From Patiria pectinifera (lineage: Eukaryota; Echinodermata; Asteroidea; Valvatida; Asterinidae), in assembly GCA_029964075.1 (NCBI GenBank), contig CM057138.1, positions 9,418,932 to 9,482,931 on the forward strand: a stretch of 64,000 bases of DNA, given 5' to 3'. Positions 1 to 12,130 of this stretch are shown here, piece by piece (the stretch's first letter is position 1; each line of letters begins with the position of its first letter). The notes beneath the pieces are model-generated. The model made no database searches, was not told where the DNA came from, and saw only the letters and a list, made by a program, of their open reading frames with translations. Both the position numbers and the translations under genes were made by a program.

Positions 1-618
1 AATTGAAGAGTTGAAGACCAGTGAAAATCACGTGATTTATTCAGAGGAGAATGTAACATTATTTGTTTGGTATTTCTTGGTGTTTTGTTTTGGGTTTGAT
101 TTTGTTCCTCGTTATTCCGTTTACTTGATTCATACCCAGTTAAGTGTTTATTTGTTTACTTTTCATTTAACATTTTGATTGGTTTATTTTCTTGCTTATT
201 TGGTTTAATTGTTTATTTGATTAAATTCTTTTTTGAACTCTAGTACTAAGTTTTACAGTGTTTTCTTCATAGTATTTTTGTTTGTTGGTGACAAACGGCC
301 CGAAATTTTAAGTTTCGCCGCAGCCTTTAATTGCGCGCGTGACACTTGTTTTTGACTTTTTGACCAAAAGAGCTAAATGCACCGCTATCAGCGTCCAAGC
401 CACTTATAACCTACAAGGCACATATTTATTCCCTAATAAGAAAAAAATGTTTGCCAAATTTGATTTCTTTTCTTTTAATGATATTATGGGGGTCAGATTA
501 ATTTGTTCGTAATACTAGTTGTGACCTTGCTCAGTAGTGTAAAACAGCCTGCAAAACATGCATACAAAAAAGTTAAACGTTGCCACCACATCGGATATTG
601 AACACATATTCTACTTAC

Positions 619-674
619 GCTTGTGCAGTAACCAGCATCTGCAAGGCTGCAAAGAAAATCAGGAAGGCTTGCAT
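619..674 (-). CDS. First coding exon with signal peptide, unknown secreted protein (S1 paralogue)
   Basis: On the minus strand an ATG at 674 opens MQAFLIFFAALQMLVTAQ and then a split codon (GC), followed immediately by a perfect GTAAGT donor at 618-613. The peptide is a textbook signal sequence: a hydrophobic core with small residues (A, T, A) before a likely cleavage at the exon end. The exon is conserved at 39643-39698 with three silent third-position changes and only F8C and V15A, which looks like protein-level constraint. Later exons would lie at lower coordinates, outside the window. The protein family is not recognised. What is seen is the start, the signal peptide and the donor; that it is a secreted-protein gene is inference. 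Confidence 0.6.
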
Positions 675-915
675 GATGATACGTGTCCTTCCTGTCCTGG
701 TTCAGGTCCACGTAGGGTCCGAAAGATTTTGGTTCGAAGCTTTTCAATGTGACTTTTAATCTTCAGCAGACCGTATCAAACCAAGAAGAGGTGAGACTTG
801 GCGTCGTTGCGTGCCTCGATCACTTTAAGCACGAATTATCCCCTCAACAGCTCAGCGTAACAAAATGTTCACCGGGCTACTGCGCTGTGGTAGCAACACC
901 GCAAAGCAGCTGCGG

Positions 916-922
916 TCTTATA
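916..922 (-). promoter_or_regulatory. TATA box of the S1 signal-peptide gene
   Basis: The minus strand reads TATAAGA within GGCATATAAGACC, about 240 bases upstream of the ATG at 674. The same TATATAAGACCCC-like block stands at the equivalent place in copy S2 (39951-39957), about 250 bases upstream of its ATG. Conservation of spacing and sequence supports a core promoter with a leader of roughly 200 bases. The transcription start itself is not seen. Confidence 0.45.
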
Positions 923-977
923 TGCCATCGAAGTGCAGTCGCATCGCCTCTGGGTTGTGATCTTTCCCGGATCTTCC

Positions 978-987
978 GGGAAAATCT
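978..987 (+). promoter_or_regulatory. Candidate kappaB-like site (S1)
   Basis: GGGAAAATCT matches the GGGRNWYYCC consensus at nine of ten positions and lies about 56 bases upstream of the TATA box. Copy S2 has TGGAAAATCC at the equivalent place (40014-40023). Short matches occur by chance; only the conserved position makes it worth listing. Confidence 0.2.
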
Positions 988-2130
988 TGGGCTGTACCAA
1001 GTTAATGAAAGGGGCTGGAAATGCTCTCGGAGGGGAATATGATGAGACCCTTGGCAAAACAATACGTGGCACAATTGCAGAATACCCCACCACTCAATCT
1101 ATCCACCTCGTAGCCGGCTACGGAGTCACGGTTGATTGCCCTCAATAAACCTTCTCAGCGCTACTTTTATGTACTATGCGCCATGCTCCACTGCACTCCC
1201 ACTCCGTGGGGTAGTTGGTTTGGACTCGCTGCTGATATTATGATTTGATTGTTTCATGAAGCCCCTTGGGTTATAGTTACAGAGTAATGATTTGCATCAT
1301 TTCAATTTAACCGACTCAAACACTAACACACATTAAAGGTATATGTTGGGGTCCACTGTTCCTTCCTCCATCGTTGCATTATAGTCTTTACAAAAACCTC
1401 AACAAATCATATTTCATACTTCACAGAAAAACAGTTTGCGGTATATTTTTTTTCTGGAAAGTATATTTGTATATAGTGGCTCCCGCATCCCTGGGCGTGT
1501 TCAGCATCATCTCTAAAGAAGCCATTTTAATCCATTCTTGATTTGGTGAACCTGCTTGATTTAATCCAATATTAAACAAAGCGTATTGACCTTTTCATCA
1601 TTTAAAAAGCATGCTACTTTCTACGAATGATCTGTAGAGTATATTCCCTTTGAACTACTTAAAAAAGTTCGTTTTAAACATGGCGTCAAATGCCGAATTT
1701 CGAGATCACTTTCAAAAGTTAACATATGTGGAAATCAAGGTTTTCCTCGTGTCAAGACCCCGGACCCTACCTTATAGGGGAAATCCCATGCAGCAACATT
1801 TAACGATAAACCCATGCAGAGCCTTGAAATGACATCCGGGAGAGTTGGAATCGGCGCGTGTTCTCCATGGTATGGCCAAGTACCCCCTAGTTGAATAAAC
1901 ATCTGTACAAGCAACTATAGGGGAGGCCAGTTACCTTGGGAAATAAGTTGATCCAAGGTTATTGGGGCTGCTTGCCGCACGTGCTGCTCGTAAACCCATC
2001 GTGTCATTGGTCACGAAGTGAACATCAACATCAGTTTGCCGGATCGAGTTTCAAAACCAAAACCACATGTTCAAGTGGGTGTATGATAACATTTCGGGGG
2101 CTACATTTTATCAGAATGAACAGAAGTGGA

Positions 2131-4107
2131 AAAAGTAACATTCTATGATGAGCTATCCACATGAATTGACTAGCAATATTTTCATATACAATTGGCTTTA
2201 CGGCCGACATTTCGCTGCTTTTCAATGAAATTGTTACACAGGATAGGTTGAGGGTAAATAGAGACGTGGTTTCAGTTACTTATACCAGAATGGTTACATA
2301 TATAAGATAATAATATTCTATCACAGACCCCGTGCAAACCCCTGAACTAGCTGGTGGAGATGCATGGATGACGTCTTTCTTATTTGGACACAGGATAAAG
2401 ACACATTTAACACATTCATAGAGTTCTGTAATTTCTTTGCATCCCACAATCAAATTCACGCACCCGATGATCCCGTTCCTTCCTTGATGTTCTCGTCCAC
2501 TTAAATCAAGGTTTCCTATCAACGGACAATATATTCTCCAAACCCACAGACAGTCATCAATATCTCTCCTTCAATTCATGCAACCATTTTAAACCAACAT
2601 ACAAAAAAAAGCCTACCCCTAAGCTTGCTCACCGACTTAGGAGAATATGCTCAGATCCTGTTTTTCCAAACCCCCATGGTCTCTTTTAGAAACAGGCCCG
2701 TCACTCAAAAACATGCTCGTCTCCTCCTCTCTCAAACCCTACTCCACACCCGAAAGGCTTTTTGAAATGTTCAGCCAATTAAATGATGCATAACCTGCTA
2801 ACATGCAAAAAATGACAACCACATCAGCAGACAGCAGTACTTGAACGGGAGAAACATTTCCCATTAATAATTATGCCAAAGTGCCGAAAACAGAATTTAC
2901 CATCATCACTTCTCCCCCACCGAAAATTCGATCCGCCCTGGCTTCCACATAGTTTCTTTTGAATATTTTACACCTCAATTTTCACAAAGACAATGTTTTT
3001 CTGTACACCGTAATTCAATTGTTGCCTTTCGGAGGCGGGCCGGGTGTGGGGTGGAAAATGATAAGTTATTAAAAAGAAGAAGAAAAAAGGACAGATAAAG
3101 CTATTGTCCATCACTTGCAGCCATCCGAAAAAGTAACTGGCGTATTATTGTTGAAAAACATACTTGGATGAAAGATAGTAAGTGCACTAAACTCCCTGTG
3201 AAATTAATCTTTCTGGCGATTAGCTATCATTTTGAAGTAATCAACGAAAGAAAGCCTTTCCAACGGTGCGTCTTAAGACGCACCGTAGGATAATTTAAAT
3301 TAGTAGTTCGTTTGGTTATTCGGCGCACTGAGCGCGCGCAAGCATTGGCACGACACACAGGCGCGCGCGGTTGCTATAATTCGTCGGATCAGTGCGCGAC
3401 ATCGCGTATAGCTGCAATTCAAAACAATTCAAAACATGATTCATCAACTTTTGATTTGAAATTGAGATCCTAGAATATGCTGTTTTTTCTCGGAATATAC
3501 AGCTGAAGCTGAACTGAAGCTTCATCAGGTTAGTTAAGTATCCTTCATTAGATTTTGAACACGTTTGTTGCTTCAAACGAACAAAAGGCACAAATTACAA
3601 ATGATGGACTATATCTTTAAAAAATAACTACAAAAAATATGGATAATCGCTACATTCTGCAGGGGCACATTCATCGAGCTGCGTATTAATGTTAGTTTTA
3701 TGAAATGGGTGAAGGATTTTATCACCAGTGCATCATGTGTACGCATTGTACTCGCTGCTTAACCTACAGCTGAAAAACATGAACAAGGGACGAATTTCGA
3801 ATTCCAAGTCTGTGGTTCGGCCAATGGTTTCCCTTTAGAAAACACATGTCCCTAGCCTGCACATAAAGTAAAAACAAATGACAACACGTTCACATGCCAA
3901 AAGAAAATGGAAGGGGGAAAAAACCGTCTCTCTTCCAAAATGTACTTTTTACTTAGAGAATTGCATGTACCTAATTCTCTCTTAGAATTCCAAAATTGTT
4001 CTTTCTATAGGGCTCCCGGTTTCGAATAGGCCTATACTCTTCGCTCGGCACATGCATGAACTCTCATTTCAAGGACCTTCGTGTGATAAGACCGCCAACC
4101 TGTTGCT
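2131..4107. other. Intergenic, no gene recognised
   Basis: Only short open frames are present and none shows a recognisable domain or splice-consistent structure. AT-rich stretches and a GA-rich tract near 3075 are the only texture noted. Confidence 0.5.
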
Positions 4108-4258
4108 CTTAGACCGGGAGCCAGAGGGGGTCAGCCTAGCTGGAAAGTTAACCAATTTTCATGTATGTAGAAATGTTCCACATGCATACCAATGTAAGGA
4201 AATGGACGTCTGCCGGGCACACTGTGGTGGGTATGGTCAGGAGGGCCATGAGAAAGGG
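4108..4258. repeat. Outer inverted arm, left
   Basis: About 150 bases from CTTAGACCGGGAGCC to GGCCATGAGAAAGGG are the near-exact reverse complement of 11979-12130. Because the two arms translate almost identically in opposite directions they could be mistaken for a gene. They are more simply the ends of a large palindromic element that contains everything between them. Confidence 0.75.
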
Positions 4259-7200
4259 GCCACAAAATTGAGCTAGATCAGCTGGTGAGTTAACCCAATG
4301 AAACCTACTGGAAAATGTTGGGCCTAGTCCCAGGTATCATGAATGGCCACTGCCAGACATTTTCAGTGGTGGAAAGTGCCCGCCAGACATGAAAAACCTG
4401 TATAGGAGGGGGCGTGGCCATAACCCCCTCCCATTCCTTTTCACCGATAAAGTAGCAATGCAGCGATATAGAAAAATGTAAAACCAGTTTCTATATGTGC
4501 CCTGACTCTTGTAGAATACAAAAATATAACTTACGAGTAATTTAAGATCTGACTAATTAACTTAAAAGCGGCGCGAATAGCTTGGAGGGGGCGGGGCTAC
4601 CACCCCTCCAAGCATATTTTTGCTTATATCATTGCAATGCATTCTATTAATCCTGTCAAGTTTTCCTGGCATGTTTGCCGATGCCTTTTGGCTATTTTGT
4701 ACCCATTTCTAAAAAAAAAGAACACTGTTCTCATCAAATGTCTATTTCCCGAAACAAATACCGTAGGCTTTTGACCAGGTTAGCAGTACATGTACATTAG
4801 ATTACCCGTGCTGGCGGCTGGAGTCGGAGCTTATAGAAAAGGGTACAGATAATAAACACTTAAAAGCTTACAAAAACAGGGTTTTTTTTCACCTTTTCCC
4901 CTGTTCAGTTATGCTTTAAAATACATTTGGGCACAATGTAAAATATTCCCACGTTATAGCACTTGTTATTTTACCCTTTTGTGGGCGTGGCCTAAGTATG
5001 TAAATCAGGGTGTGATTAAGAGCACTCTGATTCAAACGAGGTTAATTTGTAATTTTGCTGACAAATGACAGTGGTACTGGTATGTATATAAAGAAACACT
5101 TGCCATTGGGGACACACGGGCATGTAGGGATGGATGGAGAAACATATGAGAGAGATAAAGAGTAAGGAGGGGGAGATACATAGGGTATTAATATGCTTGG
5201 GTAAGAATGGAGGGGAGGGGGTTGGGAAGGAGGGGGCACAGAAGGAAAACAATACCCAATTTTTAAGTCTCCTATGATCCCACTTCTTGCCACTCTCTTT
5301 GTCCCCCAGCCTGATATCTCTCTCAACCCCCACCCATTTCGTTTATCCTCGCCCAAACAAATTTCTTTTGTCCGTTGCCGGTCGTTTCTTCTTTATATGA
5401 TGTTCACCTGTGGATCTCTCCTCAAATCCAATAATCCCTCTTTTGTGTGCTTGCCCCACACATTTTTCTTGTAAATGCCATTTTGAGTTTTAATAATATT
5501 GTATTTATAAACGCTGTGTACTCACACGAATTTAATACACCTGCCACTTTAATACGTCCCTTCTTCCTTTCTATTCTCTTCGGTTCCGATAGAAATATTT
5601 AACTAAATACATGTAGCGTTTTCCTCGTCAGGTCGAATTTCTATAAACTGACTTGTTGGGTACCATTGCCCCTAATTTCTCTTTTGCTCCCGGTGCGTTC
5701 AAATGCACCTTTCTTGTTCCGTAGTGATGGAGACAAACACTTGTTGCTAGGATGTATTTGTAGGGACAGAAAACTGTGGGGACAGCAGGAAGTCGACATA
5801 TCTCATTCCTAAAATGTGCATAAAAAATTAAAAAGAAACTTCTCCATAACGTGGTGACGTCCCGCCCGAAGTGTGTATTTACGTGCAATCGTCAAAATTG
5901 TCCCTCTGTTATTGTTTTTACTTTTTAGGAAGACATCCCATTTGTTTTGTATTTGTTGAACCCAATAATGTTCAACGTCCCCTATTGAATGCAGAAACAA
6001 AAAAGTTTGTCTAGTTGGAATATGATGTACGGCACCAGCAGGCAGGGACGGTGGAATGCTTTCCATACTGGGGGGGGGGGACACCAAAAAGGGGCAACTG
6101 CTCAGAAAATGGGGCACCTTCAGTTGGTGTGAAAGTGAGAGCTATTCGGCCTCCGCAACGGCCGATCTGAAACTCATTTTTTTTTTTGGCAGGAAAATGT
6201 GGTCCCCCAATAAGTGAGTCCACAAAATTACAGCACATTGGGTTCAGGGCCCGCTTAAGGGCCCGGAATAAAATGGATTCTAGATGCTCTGTGGTGAGAT
6301 CTGAGGCAATTTCTGACCACTGTAACCAATTTGTTTTTAGGAAAAGATGGTGGTGTAGGTAGTGTCTGCCTTTTTGTGACATCACTAAAAACACAATTGG
6401 GTTTGTTATTGTATTTTATTATCACTAAAAGTACAATTGGGTTCGTTATTGTGGGGGGAGGCATGGGCCCATTGCCCCTCATCCTCTTGGATCCGCCCTT
6501 GGACCTTCGGCAAACGGCACATTATACGTCCTCCGCCCCCGCCAGTAACCTCTGTGGGTCCCCCCATGAATTTGACTATTGTTATGTAGAGAGACCAATT
6601 TGTTTGGGTGGAGGGGCACTTTTGATGACCTGGAAATATCTGGAGGGGGGGGGGGGGACAAGTGTCCGTCTCCCCCCCCCCCCCCCGTTCCGTGGCCCCT
6701 GCGAGCTGGGACTGCACCAAAACTATTGAAGCGATGGAATTGCATCGGAGTGATGTAAATCAAACTTGGGGTTTTGCCCTTCATCAACGTTTTATTTACT
6801 TTATAACAGACATTATTTACAGTACGCCCACACAGGCCCCAGAGTATAATATCACAGTTATTTACCAAAATACGTGCCTATTTCAAAACATAACTCCAGT
6901 TTATTTTGTTGATTTATATGAAATGACTAAAAATGAAAGTAACAATGCACAATAATCATTATTTAATAATGCAGACTCTGTGTTTGGCCAGCAAAATGAT
7001 ACATTTTCCTCGTTTCATTCAGAATGCAATTATTCACACCCTGATTTAAATATTTAGGCCACGCCCACAAAAGAGTGAAAATAATATGTATTTTCATGTA
7101 TGAGTATATTAACCAGTGTCAAAGTGTCTGTCAAAGCATACAAACACAAGGGAAATGGACCCCCAAAAAAAACAGGTTTTGTAAGTTTTCATTTTCTGTA

Positions 7201-7784
7201 CCCTTTTTAAACTACATATGAGCTCCGACCCAGCACATGTAATGTACATGTACATGTACTGTTCATATTGAACATAACCTACTTCTTTTGACAATGAAAT
7301 TTGATGAGAACAGTGTGCTTTGTTTTGTTAAAAATGGATACACAATAGCCAAAAGGCATCGGCAAACATGCCAGAAAAATTTGACAGAATTAATAGAATG
7401 CGTTGCAATGATATAAGCGAAAATATGCTTGGAGGGGTGGTAGCCCCGCCCCCTCCAAGCTATTCGCGCCGCTTTTAAGTTAATTAGTCAGATCTTAAAT
7501 TACTCGTAAGTTACATTTTTTATTCTGCAAGAGTCAGGGCACACATAGAAACTGGTTTTACATTTTTCTATATCGATGCGTTGCTACTTTATCGGCGAAA
7601 AGGAATGGGAGGGGGTTATGGCCACGCCCCCTCCTATACAGGTTTTTCATGTCTGGCGGGCACTTTCCACCACTGAAAATGTCTGGCAGTGGCTATTCAT
7701 GGTACCTGGGACTAGGCCCAACATTTTCCAGTAGGTTTCATTGGGTTAACTCACCAGCTGATCTAGCTCAATTTTGTGGCCCCC
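4259..7784. mobile_element. DNA element with very long terminal inverted repeats
   Basis: 4259-5064 is the inverted copy of about 6990-7784: both start from GCCACAAAATTGAGCTAGAT, pass through AGGAGGGGGCGTGGCC and GTGGGCGTGGCCTAA, and fade near CAAACGAGG. Arms of roughly 800 bases around a 1.9-kb centre suggest a foldback or non-autonomous DNA transposon. It lies exactly at the junction between the outer arm and the left end of the ACGTC element, which on the other side (11979) is uninterrupted, so it inserted later. No transposase is visible. The target duplication cannot be settled because the junction is a G/C run. Confidence 0.65.
6155..6502. mobile_element. hAT-like MITE copy, degraded
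   Basis: It contains the block shared with 24063-24362, 47765-48093 and 54100-54415: GGGCCCGCTTAAGG, ATTCTAGATGCTCTGTGGTG, TGAGGCAATTTCTGACCA, GAAAAGATGGTGGTGTA, then a G run and GGATCCGCCCTTGG. The left end is worn. It lies inside the centre of the long-TIR element. Confidence 0.6.
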
Positions 7785-8376
7785 CAGCAGGCATTTTTGG
7801 TCGGTTTAACGTCTATCTGACGTCAGATTCCGACCAACTCCGACGTTGTTTTTTGGTTGCCGCCGTGGTTGTAAATGTAAGTTTTTTAGACGTTGAAAAC
7901 CTGACTAAACTCTAACGTCGGTATGTGGTCAAAATTATGACGTCAGTCTGACCATGATTAACTGCTAATCCTGACCGAAATCTAACGTCCGTATATAGTC
8001 AAATTATGACGTCAGTCTGACCATGATTAACTGGTTACATGGACGTCAACAGGACGTCAGATTGTTGGTTGAATTTATGTCAGAATATGGTTGAAAGTGT
8101 AAGTTATTTAGACGTCGAAAACCTGACCGAAATCTAACGTCCGTTTATAGCCAAATTATGACGTCAGTCTGACCGTGATTTGACTGGTTATATGGACGTC
8201 GACAGGACGTCGCGGTTGAAGTTATTTAGACGTCGAAAAATGACCAAATTATAACGTCTGCGTGAGGTCAAAATTGACGTCTATCTGACCGTCGTAATAA
8301 CGTCCTTTCAACGTTCGGATTTCATGGTTGAAGTTAGGTCAGTACATGGTTGCAAATGTAATTTTTGTAGACGTTG

Positions 8377-8550
8377 AACACTGTTATTTCGGTTGTGTAA
8401 AAATCAAACGGTTGTGTACTATATGAACCTAGCAACCTGTTGTGTAAACTGTTGTTTACACAACAGTGTAAAAATATTACACAATGTGTTCATTTTTTTA
8501 CACAACTGGTTGGCTAGGTTCATATAGTACACAACCGAAATAACAGTGTT
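8377..8550. mobile_element. Palindromic mini-element (MITE) within the ACGTC element
   Basis: The left end AACACTGTTATTTCGGTTGT and the right end ACAACCGAAATAACAGTGTT are exact inverted copies. An inner block, TACTATATGAACCTAGC, pairs with GCTAGGTTCATATAGTA. The 174-base unit could fold on itself almost completely. It interrupts the ACGTC array. The target duplication is unclear. Confidence 0.7.
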
Positions 8551-9360
8551 AAGTTTTCTAACGTTAGTAAATACAGGCATGCAACTGAATATTTAGAAAA
8601 AAACGAGGAAATTCCAAACCACACAAGACTTTGTACAGTGTTTTTCAATTTGTAATGGCATTCATGAGAAGTAAAAAACGAAGAAATCAGCAGATCCGAG
8701 GAAAAGTTGCATGCCTGTAAATAGTCAAATTAGTGGCGTCAGTCTGACAGGTTTAAATAATGTCAATTAGAAACTTCAAATGTTCAATGTTGATGGGCCG
8801 ATCAATTTTGGCATCAGATTTCATTACCACAATTCAACTTAATTTCGACATGAAATAAAAAAATAGACGTCGGTCTGAGCCTTTGAATCAAACACTGAAT
8901 CACAACCAACGCAGACATGATCTCTAATCTCTTTTGTGAATATTTGTGCAGGTATAGAAGACATCAGGCGGTCGATGTTGATCCTGATGGTGCATGGTGC
9001 CACGTAAAGTAGGGCTTAGGTAGCGTATTCGTCTCCCTCAACTGACCAAAGCAGAGAGCTGGAAAAGGGAAAAAAATGAACAACATTGTCAATTTTTTTG
9101 GATACCAACACATTTTTTAAATAATGGTGACTCGTAAATAATTAAAACAAAACAGATTTTTTTGAAGTGCAGCAGTAGTTTAATTTTCAGAAATCCAAAA
9201 AAAGTATTAAAAATAATTCTTATGAAGAAGAAAAGTCGAAGCATAGGCCTATTTTAAGTCTAATGGGCAATTTCATGCGATGCTAAGAAACGAATATTAC
9301 TGAAATTAATTAATGAAAAATTTGAAATCGCAAGCACCGTAACTTTCTTTATAATTACAA

Positions 9361-9440
9361 AAAATAATTAACATTTATTTAGCGCTTCATACGCCGTGTT
9401 TCTAAGCGCTTTGCAAAGACTATAACAAACCAATTATTAT
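9361..9440. repeat. AGCGCTT hairpin repeat fragment
   Basis: The stretch ATTTAGCGCTTCATACGCCG..TTTCTAAGCGCTTTGCAAAG has AGCGCTT words facing AAGCGCTTTG and resembles a dispersed repeat end. No further assignment is made. Confidence 0.3.
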
Positions 9441-10569
9441 AGTAAATACTGGTATTAACAAAACATGACATAGAGTACACAACAAAAGGAAAGTGGCATA
9501 ATGTATCGTCATACGTGATTCCCAAACTCTGAACACTTTCAAAACTAGATTGAAAGCGTATAAAAATATCTGTATCAAAATAAAAGAGACATTCCGATCG
9601 TTTGAGTTAGGCCAGATGCGGAATATGTTGCGGTGCAGTTAAATTCACAATAAATTGAATATTCTAAATCTTCAATCAATACAGTACGTGGGGGAAACTC
9701 GTCTCATGTTGAGATATGCTTTAAAATGACCATTTTTCCTAGGCCTAAATAAAGATTGGACATGATGATGGAAGGCGGGCAGAACATGCATGACTGCTAA
9801 ATAGTTTGGATTTTCTACTTCTTCAATGTTTAAATAAAGGGCACCGTTATATAGTGTAACTTTGTTTTTAAAATAAGAAATGACAATAGCATCCAACATG
9901 TCTAGTCTTATAACTTTCTACAATGAAGTTGAGGTACTTTCCATGGAATTTTAATGTTACAACTGACATGACTGATAGGGAACATAATATAGATATAATA
10001 AAGATACAATTTCCAAACTATTGACCTTCAAAGAAATTGCAAATCCCTAACTCGGAAACATTCGCGTTTGAAACTTACCATTTTCAGACATTGCAAAATC
10101 AGATCATCTTGCTTGTGGTTCAATCGAAATCTTGACTTGTGCTTGTCCTATACATCTTGATGTCGTATCTTGACTTGAAGTTAAGATCAGGGGTGGGAAC
10201 ATCTCCAATGTGTACAGTACTCCATCGCAGAACCAAATCTTGACAATATTGTTGAAAGGTGCACAAAACTTGTTCATTTTGGGCCAATATGTCTCTTCCC
10301 AAAGCTGCTTCAGTTATGACTGTTGTTTTAACGGATATTCAAACTGGCCAGACTAGTCGTACAGCATAGCAGTCCGGAGTTCGTTGGAATGCAAGAGGTC
10401 ACACACAGGGCACATATGCTTACGTGTAATACGTTTGGGCTATACGGTTTTCGCGCGCGCGGCACTTGGCTCTGGGCCAAGACAATTATAATTGGCGCGC
10501 GCCGCGGCTATTGTGAAAAAGTCGTCAAAACCAACGATATATTTTGGTTGAAACAATGATGATAACGAC

Positions 10570-11960
10570 CGGACATCAATTTTATAACCATCAGCTAGCT
10601 GACCACAATTCAACGTCTTTTTTAGTCGTTCAAATTAATAAGGCGTCTGATTATTTCGTTTGGGAATTACGACGTTGCACATGCATTCTTTAATGACTTT
10701 TTAATTTTATTACGTGAAAAACGGACGTTATATTTTGGTCGAAACTATGACACACTATCGACGTAATGTAAATAACCAACAGCCGACCACAATTCAACGT
10801 CATTTTTGAGTTGCTGAAAAGACGTCAGAAAACGGACGTTTTATTTTGGGTAAAACCATGACATAACGATATAGTAACCATGCACTGACCAGAAATCAAC
10901 GTCGTTAATTGATTCGTTGAAATGACGTTAGAAAACGGACGTAATATCATGGTTGAAAACATGACCTAATAACGACGTCAATATTATAACCAGCAGCCGA
11001 CCACAATTCAACGTCGCTTTTTAAGATGTTGAAATGACGTCAGATAATGGACGTTGTGTTTTGGTTGAAAGCATGACATAAGTACGACGTCAGTTATTAT
11101 AACCAACAGCCAACCACAATACAACGTCGATTTTGAGTCATTTGAACGACGTTAGAAAACGAACGTAATATCATGGTTGAAAACATGACTTAATAACGAC
11201 GTCAAATATTATAACCAGCGGCCGACCATAATCCAACGTCATTTTTGAGTCGCTGAAAAGACGTCAGAGAACGGACGTTATATTTTAGGTAAAACCGTGA
11301 CTTAATAATGACGTTAAATATTTTAACCATCAAACGACCAGAAATCAACGTCGTTATTTGATTCGTTGACACGACGTTAGAATACGGACGTAAAATCATG
11401 GTTAAAAACATGACCAAATAACGACGTCATATATTATAACCAGCAGCCGACCATAATTCAACGTCACATTTTGAGTCGTTGAAAAAACGTCAAAAACTGA
11501 CGTTGCATTTTAGTTAAAAGCATGACATAAGTACGACGTCGGATATGAAAACCAACGGCCAACCACAATTCAACGTCGTTTTTTGAGTTGTTGAAACGAC
11601 GTTAGAAAGCAAACGTCATATCTTGGTTGAAAACATGACATAATTGCGACGTCGCGAAAGGAAACACAAAAATAACAATAATACAACGTTGTTTTTCAGG
11701 CCGTTGTAAAGACGTTGACAAAACAACGTCATACCATGGTTGAAATTACGTTTGGTAATATTCCCGACCAAATTCCAACTACATTTCGACGTTGTTGTTA
11801 TGTAAAATTCTGACGTTAAATTGTCGACACTAAAGCAACGTCCGGCAGACGTTATAATGGCAACGTCGTCTTTTGGTCGACTAAAACAACGTTGATTTTC
11901 GGTTAGGTATGGTTGATCCGACGTTGCGACCATAATACAACCGTTAAACAACGTCAGTCT
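10570..11960. repeat. Degenerate minisatellite, period about 112 bases
   Basis: The phrase GACCACAATTCAACGTC (with variants) recurs near 10785, 10890, 10995, 11110, 11222, 11335, 11445 and 11557, spaced about 105-115 bases. Each unit carries a GACGTYAGAAAACGGACGT-like half, TTTTGGTTGAAA, CATGACATAA and ATTATAACCA. This is subterminal DNA of the ACGTC element. Confidence 0.75.
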
Positions 11961-11978
11961 GACGGTCGGTGCCTGCTG

Positions 11979-12130
11979 GGCCCTTTCTCATGGCCCTCCT
12001 GACCATACCCACCACAGTGTGCCCGGCAGACGTCCATTTCCTTACATTGGTGTACATGTGGGACATTGCTGCATACATGAAAATTGGTTAACTTTCCAGC
12101 TAGGCTGACCCCCCTGGCTCCCGGTCTAAG
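11979..12130. repeat. Outer inverted arm, right
   Basis: Reverse complement of 4108-4258. Here the arm abuts the ACGTC element directly (GGGCC then CAGCAGG on the complementary strand), which gives the uninterrupted junction. Confidence 0.75.

Larger units (their letters stand above)
340..2130. repeat. Segmental duplication, copy S1
   Basis: This segment is recognisably similar, in the same orientation, to about 37620-41205. Shared blocks can be read along its length: the GCTCAGT..GCAAAAC stretch near 530, the signal-peptide exon, the TATA region near 916, the TTCCCGGATCTTC stretch, the GCTGCTTGCCGCACGTGCTGCTCGT-like stretch near 1967 and the TTTATCAGAATGAAC stretch near 2105. Copy S2 is interrupted by a Helitron. 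The similarity covers promoter, 5' leader and first exon, so this looks like a gene duplication rather than a simple transposon pair. A mobile origin is not excluded. Confidence 0.75.
7785..11978. mobile_element. ACGTC-repeat element with CAGCAGGCA ends
   Basis: It starts CAGCAGGCATTTTTGGTCGG and ends GACGGTCGGTGCCTGCTG, so the termini are inverted repeats of CAGCAGGCA..CCGACC type. The flanks (7785-8370 and 10560-11970) are packed with AACGTC/GACGTT words in degenerate tandem units. The middle (about 8550-10500) is AT-rich with no gene. A non-autonomous DNA transposon with subterminal satellite-like arrays is the likeliest reading; the superfamily is not assigned. Confidence 0.6.

Noticed and set aside
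4052..4276. A 74-codon plus frame nearly identical to a minus frame at 11954-12217
   Set aside because: Both are translations of the outer inverted arms. The similarity is explained by the DNA repeat, and there is no domain or splice support.
5016..5474. Overlapping frames of 66-105 codons, Pro/Ser/Phe-rich
   Set aside because: Low-complexity pyrimidine/purine-rich DNA in the centre of the long-TIR element, with no conserved motif.
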